Shown one piece after another: positions 57,066-64,000 of a DNA stretch of 64,000 nucleotides. A program made the translations under genes and the position numbers. Below the pieces are notes generated by a model that saw only the letters and a program-made list of their open reading frames with translations, was not told the DNA's origin and made no database searches. Source of the stretch: Viola odorata (lineage: Eukaryota; Streptophyta; Magnoliopsida; Malpighiales; Violaceae); NCBI GenBank assembly GCA_963691705.1, contig OY829541.1, positions 52,472,377 to 52,536,376 on the forward strand, read 5' to 3'. How positions within the stretch are numbered: position 1 is the stretch's first letter; each line of letters begins with the position of its first letter.

Positions 57066-59115
57066 ATGAACCTTTTCAAGCAGTTGTTGCCCACCAAGCG
57101 AGTGGTTGGCGATGGTGTCTGTGCCATAAAGCACTTTAGAGGTAAGAATGTGAACTCGGAGATTTTTGGTATTTAATTAATGAGAAATGCTAAACAGCAT
57201 GAAGTCACAGCCCGACTGACGTGCTAGTGGCATTTTTGTAAATAAATGATTATTTATTTATGAAAATACCACTGTGTATCTACGAAAATGCCACTGCCAC
57301 ATTAGTCGGGCTGTGACTTCGGGCAGTGGCTTCGTGCTTTGTGCTGTTTAGCATTGCTCTTAATTTATTGACTAGGTGCGAACAAGATTAGTCGAGGGTT
57401 TAGAAGAATACAAGTGGTTCAGAACTAAAAATGTCATCGATTGGGTTGATTGGATTGTGGTTATGTCATCTAATGTTTGGTTGTGTCAATACTTGTGGAA
57501 TGCTAGATTGGAAGTTAGCGTGACTGAAAAGGTCGGAATTGGTGACTCTACCTCTGCCTATAACACTAGATTATTGGAGTCTGTTTCTTTAATTCTATAT
57601 AAGGGTACCCACATTGGTTGTTTGATTATCGTTTTGATATTCATTGCAGGTGCTCCTAATCGGTTTTTCAGATCATTCTCAGATATATCTGTGGAAGTTC
57701 ATGCACCAGAGCATGAAGTTGCAATTGCTTTAGGAAGCAATGTAGGCAATAGACTTCATAATTTTAGCCAAGCATTGCAGTTGATGAAGAAATTTGGCAT
57801 AAACATCACTAGGCATGGTTGTTTGTATGAGACAGCACCTGCCTATGTGACTGATCAGCCTCATTTTCTTAACTCTGCTGTTAGAGCTGTGACGAAACTC
57901 GGGCCGCATGAATTGCTGGGCGTGCTCAAGAAAATTGAGAAAGACATGGGTCGTTCTGGTGGGATAAGGTATGGACCAAGGCCAGTTGATTTGGATATAT
58001 TGTTGTATGGAAAGTTGAGGGTTAACTCTGACATACTTACTGTCCCTCATGAGAGAATTTGGGAGAGATCATTTGTGATGGCCCCGCTGATGGATTTGTT
58101 GGGATCACATACTGAGAATGATACAGTTGCATCTTGGCATTCTCTGTCAGTACATTCTGGTGGACTTTTTGAATCATGGGAGAAATTGGGTGGTGAATCA
58201 CTTGTTGGAAATGAAGGAATGAAAAGAGTTCTTCCCATTCGAGATGATTTGTGGGATTGGTCAGAGAAGACTCATGTGATGGGTGTCCTTAATTTGACCC
58301 GGGATAGTTTTAGCGACGGAGGGAAGTTTCAGTCTGTGGAGGCTGCAGTTTCTCAAGTCCGTTTGATGATTTCAGAAGGTGCAGATATGGTTGATTTGGG
58401 TGCACAATCAACAAGACCAATGGCCTCCAAGATATCTCCTGAGGAGGAATTAGATAGACTAATACCTGTCCTAGAAGCTATCGTAAAGATGCCTGAGATG
58501 GACGGAAAACTCATTTCCGTGGATACTTTTTATTCAGAAGTTGCTTCAGAAGCAGTCAGCAAGGGAGCTCACATAGTCAATGATGTATCTGCTGGGAAGT
58601 TAGATGCCAATATGACGAAGGTTGTTGCTGGTCTTCAGGTTCCTTACGTTGCGATGCACATGAGAGGCGATCCAACTACAATGCAGAATAGTGAGAACCT
58701 GCAATACAGTAATGTCTGTAAGCAGGTCGCCTCTGAATTGTACTCCCAGGTCGCAGATGCTGAATTATCAGGCATCCCTGCATGGAGGATCATTATTGAC
58801 CCTGGAATTGGATTCTCAAAGGGCACCGAGGATAATCTGGACATCCTGAGAGGCTTAACAACCATTCGGGAAGAGATTGCAAGGAAAAGCTTGGCTGTGT
58901 CTCATTCTCCCATGCTGATTGGACCTTCCAGAAAAAGATTTTTGGGTGAAATTTGCAACCGTCCTGTTGCAACTGAGAGAGACCCTGCAACCGTTGCTTG
59001 TGTCACTGCAGGGGTTTTGGGAGGTGCAAACATAGTAAGAGTTCATAATGTTAAAGATAATCTGGATGCTGTGAAGCTGTGTGATGCAATGCTCAAATTT
59101 AAGAGATCTGCATAA
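57066..59115 (+). CDS. Bifunctional HPPK-DHPS, folate synthesis, mitochondrial type
   Basis: Two exons: 57066-57141 and 57650-59115, together 513 residues. The basic, acid-free N terminus (MNLFKQLLPTKRVVGDGVCA) and the start of exon 2 (APNRFFRSFSD) look like a mitochondrial presequence. 6-hydroxymethyl-7,8-dihydropterin pyrophosphokinase follows: VAIALGSNVGNRLHNFSQAL, ETAPAYVTDQPHFLNSAV and RYGPRPVDLDILLYG. Dihydropteroate synthase follows that: THVMGVLNLTRDSFSDGGKF, DMVDLGAQSTRP, VNDVSAG, MHMRGDP, IIDPGIGFSK and GPSRKRFLGE. The pair makes dihydropteroate from hydroxymethyldihydropterin and p-aminobenzoate. A 12-codon upstream frame (ATG at 57015, stop at 57050) precedes the start. Exon 1 lies in the loop of an inverted repeat, and intron 1 holds a MITE. 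The usual Pro in NLTPDSFSDGG is Arg. Confidence 0.93.
57182..57359. mobile_element. MITE in HPPK-DHPS intron 1
   Basis: A 178-bp foldback with 17-bp terminal inverted repeats, gagaaatgctaaacagc and gctgtttagcattgctc, one mismatch apart. Inner arms pair through tcacagcccgac / gtcgggctgtga. Perfect 5-bp direct repeats (ttaat) flank it at 57177-57181 and 57360-57364. Family unassigned: 5-bp duplication does not suit Stowaway or Tourist. Confidence 0.88.
57357..57770 (+). repeat. Right arm of the HPPK-DHPS inverted duplication
   Basis: This is the native copy, running from the right MITE end through intron 1 into exon 2. Its inverted partner is 56470-56870. The arms are 401 and 414 bp long and separated by about 490 bp. 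Confidence 0.93.
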
Positions 59116-62100
59116 TTGAAGGAAACAATGAAATCATTCATCTGTTCTCTTTTATCAAATTTATTTCATTCATTACGCTGATGCTGAAGAACGAACGCTA
59201 TTTCTTTTCAATCTTTCAAGAATTGCAGGAGAGTGGTGTACAAGGTTAAAAAAAGGAAGAGTGGATCTCTCGCCTACGCCGCTTATTCAGACGAGAAAGT
59301 GTGAAAGAAATTGTGAGTTTCTTTTCCTCCCAAGAAAAAAAAGGAAGAGATCGTCTTTAGGAAAATCTGGGTTTTGTGTTCTTGGTTATGTTTGCTAGTT
59401 GAAATTTGACTGAATAAGCTGTACGTGGATGGTGATGATTTTGCTGATATAGACTCAAATTAACTCATGTTGAATGGATAATTATTTGGGTGATTGTGCT
59501 AGAATGGCGTTCTATTAGGCATATGTTGTCTGGCTATGCTTAATTGAATAGTATAACTTATATTTAGCTCACATGTTTTTAGTAGCTTGCAATTTGACAG
59601 TTTCCTAATTCAGTTTGTTGAATGGAATAGATTGATACTGAGATGCACAATAAAGAATCTGAATTTACATTTTTAGTAGCTTAGAATTCCGATAGTTACT
59701 AATTCTAAATTTGGAACGGAATAGAATGTATTAGTTACTAGATGAACAATGCAGAAGGAGTTGCTTCGGCATTGACTTGTCTGATGATGCAAAATGTATT
59801 AGTGGAGTAGAATGGTTACGGATGAACTATGGAAAATCTAAATTTACATGTTTTAAGCATCTTACATTCAACGGGTTTGCTATTACAAAATTCATGGCAG
59901 AATAGACGCATTATTAGATGGACGATGGAAAAGCGAAGCTGCAAGTGCAGTTTGACATTTTACTTTGATCTGTTTGCTCTACCTAGAATTGTAGTTTTAA
60001 TGAGCATGCTATAGTCTACTTGCTTTCTTCCTTAGACATCAGTCAACTTATAGCTAGTGACACCTTGGTAAGCTCCAGAATTCATTTCGCGGTAGGAGTT
60101 TAGAATCTTTAGATGATGGGCATAGGTTTTGGGTGATTCTTCATTGTTGTAGCCAGATGTGGAAATTTTGCAGTTATATGAGATAACACTTGTTGTTCCC
60201 CTCTATCCGGTGGAGGTAATGATTCCTCTGGATAGGACCTGTCTTAGGAATATTATTTTGGTGGGTGATAGCCTTAGCGTATCGCCTTCCTTAAATAGAT
60301 GACGGTGAAATAGAGAGCACTGCCAGTAAAATTGTCTAGAAAACCTCTCCCCCACCTACCCACCGGAAAGGATTGTGCGTATAAGTATTTATGTTTTGTG
60401 TGTGAGTAGAACGTGTGGGTTACATTGTATGATTAGTAGCTTTGTAGTTAGATGGAATTTAAAACCAGCACCAACTGAGTGCATGACATGGTTGAAAGTT
60501 TGTAAATCGCACATATCGAGTCTTGACAATCCAAATTGAATTTTGCTGTTATGCCACACAGATCAGTAGTTATGCTGTTGTTATTGTGAATGGTTTCTGG
60601 TGAGGAGGTTTACTGTTGCAATATGATCACCGCTGCTCCCTGTCTATGGTTTTATTGGTTTCATGACGTAGCATGTCCACTAGTTGCGAAGCACGTTCCT
60701 ACACTTACCACCAGGGCTTGCTGTGGAAATCAGATGATGATGATGGATTAGTATTAAATTTGTTGGCTTCTAGTCTACATTTCTACGACCAATACACGTA
60801 AACAAAGTAAATGTTGTGCTCCCATTGAGTTGCTGTCTTGTTAGTTATCATGTTGGTTTCTTTTTTGTTGTTGTTGTGATTTAAAAGTGGAGCGCCAAGC
60901 TAGTCATTAAACACTGCTGCATTTGCTAATGATTGCATAGCCTGTAAAGATATAATTACGCGTTGTGAGGACCTCACTCAGAATCACCTAATAGTCATTA
61001 AATTTCATTGCATTTTCTTACTTCTCAGTTCTTAAACTGTATGGAGGTGACATTTATATCTTAGCTGGTAAAAGCTTGCAAGTGTCCGTCCCTTATCCTG
61101 TCCTGTAGTAGTTGTTCTTCTCTGTTTTTTTTCCTTTTTCTTCGAATTTCTCACATTTGTGTATGGACTGACTGCGAAGTTGACCCCCAGGTACAATATG
61201 TAACTTTGTGTATGTACGTACGAATGAGGTTGTATGCAATAATAATAATTTATTTTTGAATTTGGGCCTGAGGTAAAAGAGAGTCCATCCACAAATACTA
61301 TTTGGTCCGACCGTGTTAGTTCTTTTGGGAAATTGGTTCGTGTTTTTGGTCATTGTTAGCTTGTAGTTGTAGTCAATAAAATAGAAGAAAAAAAAGCTCC
61401 CTCTTTTGGCTACACGAAATGGAGAGTAATAGGAGGTGATTTATGTCTTAACGTGCAACATGACACATAAATATAAAATTTGGATTACGAATTTAAATTT
61501 CACTTTCATTTATATATTAAAAAAGAAGTACCACATTACATTGGTTATTAATTACGAGTTTGTTTAATCCTTTATATAAAGTTTCATACAAAACAATTAC
61601 TACGTACGAGTTTTGTTGTAAACACATAATCCCAAAAACAAAGTCAAAACCTTGAGATCCGTCGTCGTCGTCGACCCATAATATCCATGTTGCATTGCGT
61701 CCTATAGGTAGTTCATCATCAAACCGGAAATGAGTTAAGTTAGGCGACGATGATTCTAGTTTTTCTAGTGGGTACCACTGTAATAATAGAGATCATCACT
61801 TCATGTAACAATCTTTGCTTGACCGTCAAATCCTTCTCTTCATCATTCAATTTAGGTTTTTTTTTTGGTAACGCGGCGGAGCCCGTAAATAAACAATTAT
61901 CCGACTAATGACAATAATCATAAAAGTACTAATAAAAATACGAACCTAAATTCGAATCACAGACTATTAAAAAAAAACGCGGCCGAGGCGAAAGTGGGAG
62001 ATTTGAAAATTGCAAGTGGCAATTTCTTTAGTTTTAACTTTTAAGAGACAGATCTATTGTTTTTATTTTTATATTTTCAGAAAAAGCAAACTGTCCAGCT

Positions 62101-62762
62101 TGTTTTCTTTTCAATTATTGAAGAATTAAGGTATTTGGACTCTTGTCTTGGTTGTAAAAATACAAATAAAAAAAAAAGGAGGAGGAAAAGACGAATCAGG
62201 GGAACAAAATATTATTGAATGGTTTGACCATGATAACAAATAGGCCAATAATGCTGCATCTGCACTGAACATGGATAATAAACCGTTTGGACCATATAAG
62301 TCCATGTGCTCAAATCTTAATTTTATTTTTTAATCTTATGGTAAGAAGAGTTTGTTTGATTTTACAGGAAATGAGCTCTCCTACTTTGCATTCAATCATG
62401 ACCTGCTGGTAATCACTTTGCTAACTATTAAAACCATTATAAAAAATGATGATAATATCAACGACTTACATCGACCAATTTACTATAAATTATTCTAATA
62501 ATCCTAGATTTGGGGTGAGAGTGATCCTATAATGTAGCGTGTTGACGTGAACTATCTCGTTGTTCTTACGTCACTTGTAAAACGTCGGAGGGGTCTCAAA
62601 CGTAGAGATTCTGACGATCAAGTCAGTAAGCATGATGATGAAAATAGATGGTAAGGGAAAACTATCGGATGAAAGTAGGTAGTTGGGTAGTTGTGCGGGC
62701 AGAGCTTCAGTATGCGTGCGCATGTAAGTATGTATATCCTCGTGTGAAAGGATGATGAGGGG
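59116..62762. other. Spacer downstream of HPPK-DHPS
   Basis: About 3.6 kb without a supported gene. It is less AT-rich than the desert at 44-54 kb near 59-61 kb. Only short chance frames are present; no tRNA or recognisable transposon was seen. Confidence 0.45.
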
Positions 62763-62764
62763 TA

Positions 62765-64000
62765 TAGTTATCAGAACCGGACCGGACAGAGAACCGGAAA
62801 TAAAAATTTGGTGGTTCAACCGGGTTGAACCGGGTTCGACCGGATTGTAGTTGCTGATCCGTTCGCACTTTAAACCTGTAAATCTTAGACTATTAAACCG
62901 GATTGAACCGGATTGAACCGGCTGGTTTTTTACTGTAGCATTTTATAATATATCAAAATAAAGTTATAATATATCAAAATAAAGTATATCAAGTAGATCA
63001 AAAGTTGAAAATAAAGAAACTATCTAACATTCAAATGACACTTAAATATTCCAATTACAAAATAAAGAAACAATCCAACATTCAAACACACTTAAATATT
63101 CATACACACTTAATTATCCAAATTACAAAATAAAGAAACAATCCAACATTCAAATGAAATCATTCTCAAAGTTCAAACACCTAAATATTCAAATTACAAC
63201 ATTATTAATTCCATGGATTGGTTTCAGGTTGAGAGGTCCAGCCACTAGTGTTTTCGAAAATGTCTTGAACAAAAAATCCGCTTTCATTTCCTTCATCTTC
63301 ATCATTGTCATCATCAAGCACATTTTGTAGGTTCAACTCTAGTATCATCAAATAAAACATTAAAACAAAGAATCAATAAATTAACAACAATAGTTTCATA
63401 TCAACAACTTTTAAAATAAATAGGTAGGTACCAACTTACCATCATCGGGGACATCTTCTTGAATATTGCATGCTTCCATCTCATTTCGAAAAGTCTCTAA
63501 TTCAACACTTGTTAGATTTGACGGTTCATCTTCTAATATCCAACCATCATTATCTCGAAAGTCCTCAAAATTTATAAGGTCATAATTCTTACCCTTTAAA
63601 CTCCTACATTAATTAACCAAAATATTAGCCAAACAATTTAATTCAAACGCAACTATAATCAAAATTCAAAATTATAGATTGTTTGTTAATAAATAAAAAG
63701 TAAAAAGTATAGAAACTTACTTTTGTTGTAGCCTTAAATTATAATGAACATATACCAAATCATGTAGTCTTTGATGCTCCAATCTATTTCTTTTTTTTGA
63801 ATGAACATGCTCAAATATGCTCCAATTTCGCTCACAACCAGAAGCACTACATGTTTGGCTCAAAACTCGGATAGCTAGCTTTTGCAACTCTGGTGCATCA
63901 CTCCCATAGTTCATCCACCATTCATCTACACATAAAATTAAAAATATTAGTTTTCTATATTTTAGTAAACCAACAAACATTAATGAAAAATATATATAAA
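62765..64000 (-). mobile_element. hAT transposon, one end, runs off the window
   Basis: The left boundary near 62765 starts tagttatcagaaccggaccg, typical of hAT termini. Within the next 170 bp, AACCGG-type hexamers recur about ten times on one strand or the other; clustered subterminal repeats are the binding sites of hAT transposases. The transposase 3' exons follow on the minus strand, so this is the element's downstream end. The other end lies beyond 64000. Confidence 0.8.
63205..64000 (-). CDS. hAT transposase, C-terminal exons (partial)
   Basis: Three 3' exons can be read: 63925-63722, 63603-63440 and 63338-63205, with consistent phase and a TAA at 63205-63207. The first carries the hAT C-terminal dimerisation domain: DEWWMNYGSDAPELQKLAIR, VLSQTCSASGCERNWSIFEH, then KKRNRLEHQRLHDLVYVHYN. 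The following two encode an acidic tail (DDDNDEDEGNESGFFVQDIF) common in plant hAT-like genes. The N-terminal BED finger and RNase-H-like core would lie beyond the right edge. The frame is undamaged in the part visible, so the element may be young or domesticated. Confidence 0.85.

Noticed and set aside
57376..57649. Continuous reading frame upstream of HPPK-DHPS exon 2, as if the protein had a longer N terminus starting MRTRLVEGLEEYKW
   Set aside because: The frame runs through intron 1. A good acceptor (tcattgcag) precedes the family-like part, and exon 1 at 57066-57141 joins it in phase with a transit-peptide-like start.
1..64000. A multi-gene undescribed system, biosynthetic cluster or CRISPR array
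   Set aside because: Neighbouring genes have unrelated housekeeping roles, mixed orientation and separate promoters. No regularly spaced repeats with unique spacers were seen.

Overview
The window is nuclear DNA from a flowering plant, most likely a core eudicot. Its protein-coding genes are split by AT-rich GT-AG introns, its products are plant-type (SnRK1 gamma subunit, PAP27-type purple acid phosphatases, F-box/MYND protein, mitochondrial HPPK-DHPS), and its long AT-rich spacers carry miniature transposons. I reconstructed exons by reading splice sites and checking that coding phase holds across each junction. Family assignments come from remembered protein families; no search was run.

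Layout. 0.6-3.4 kb (-): a small protein with a DDA1 domain and a C-terminal SAP-like motif. 5.7-8.4 kb (+): SnRK1 regulatory subunit gamma (KING1). 11.5-13.5 kb (-): intronless EXO70 exocyst subunit. 17.5-18.7 kb (-): COMMD9-like protein. 19.3-19.7 kb (-): remnant of a DYW-type PPR gene in which the two ends are joined and the middle is gone. 20.7-23.4 kb (+): snurportin-1. 23.7-31.2 kb (-): tandem pair of PAP27-like genes with the same 12-exon structure; the downstream copy has a stop codon inside the first metal-ligand motif. 32.3-34.0 kb (-): conserved unknown protein with an apparent one-base frameshift in exon 1. 34.3-37.8 kb (-): RIO1 kinase, head to head with cytosolic tryptophanyl-tRNA synthetase at 38.1-41.6 kb (+). 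42.5-43.8 kb (-): F-box/Sel1/MYND protein.

43.8-54.8 kb is a gene desert with Stowaway-like MITEs and foldback elements. At 54.8-55.9 kb (+) lies a first exon of an inositol transporter without the rest of its gene, followed by exon-like segments of unknown origin. 57.1-59.1 kb (+) is mitochondrial-type HPPK-DHPS, whose first exon lies between the arms of a ~400 bp inverted duplication. From 62.8 kb to the right edge is one end of a hAT transposon on the minus strand.

The genes are mostly single housekeeping functions (ribosome maturation, tRNA charging, snRNP import, exocytosis, energy signalling, folate synthesis) and do not form an operon-like or cluster-like system. I see no CRISPR array, biosynthetic cluster or undescribed multi-gene system. 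The interest lies in gene breakage and rearrangement: duplication decay, internal deletion, exon capture and inverted duplication.
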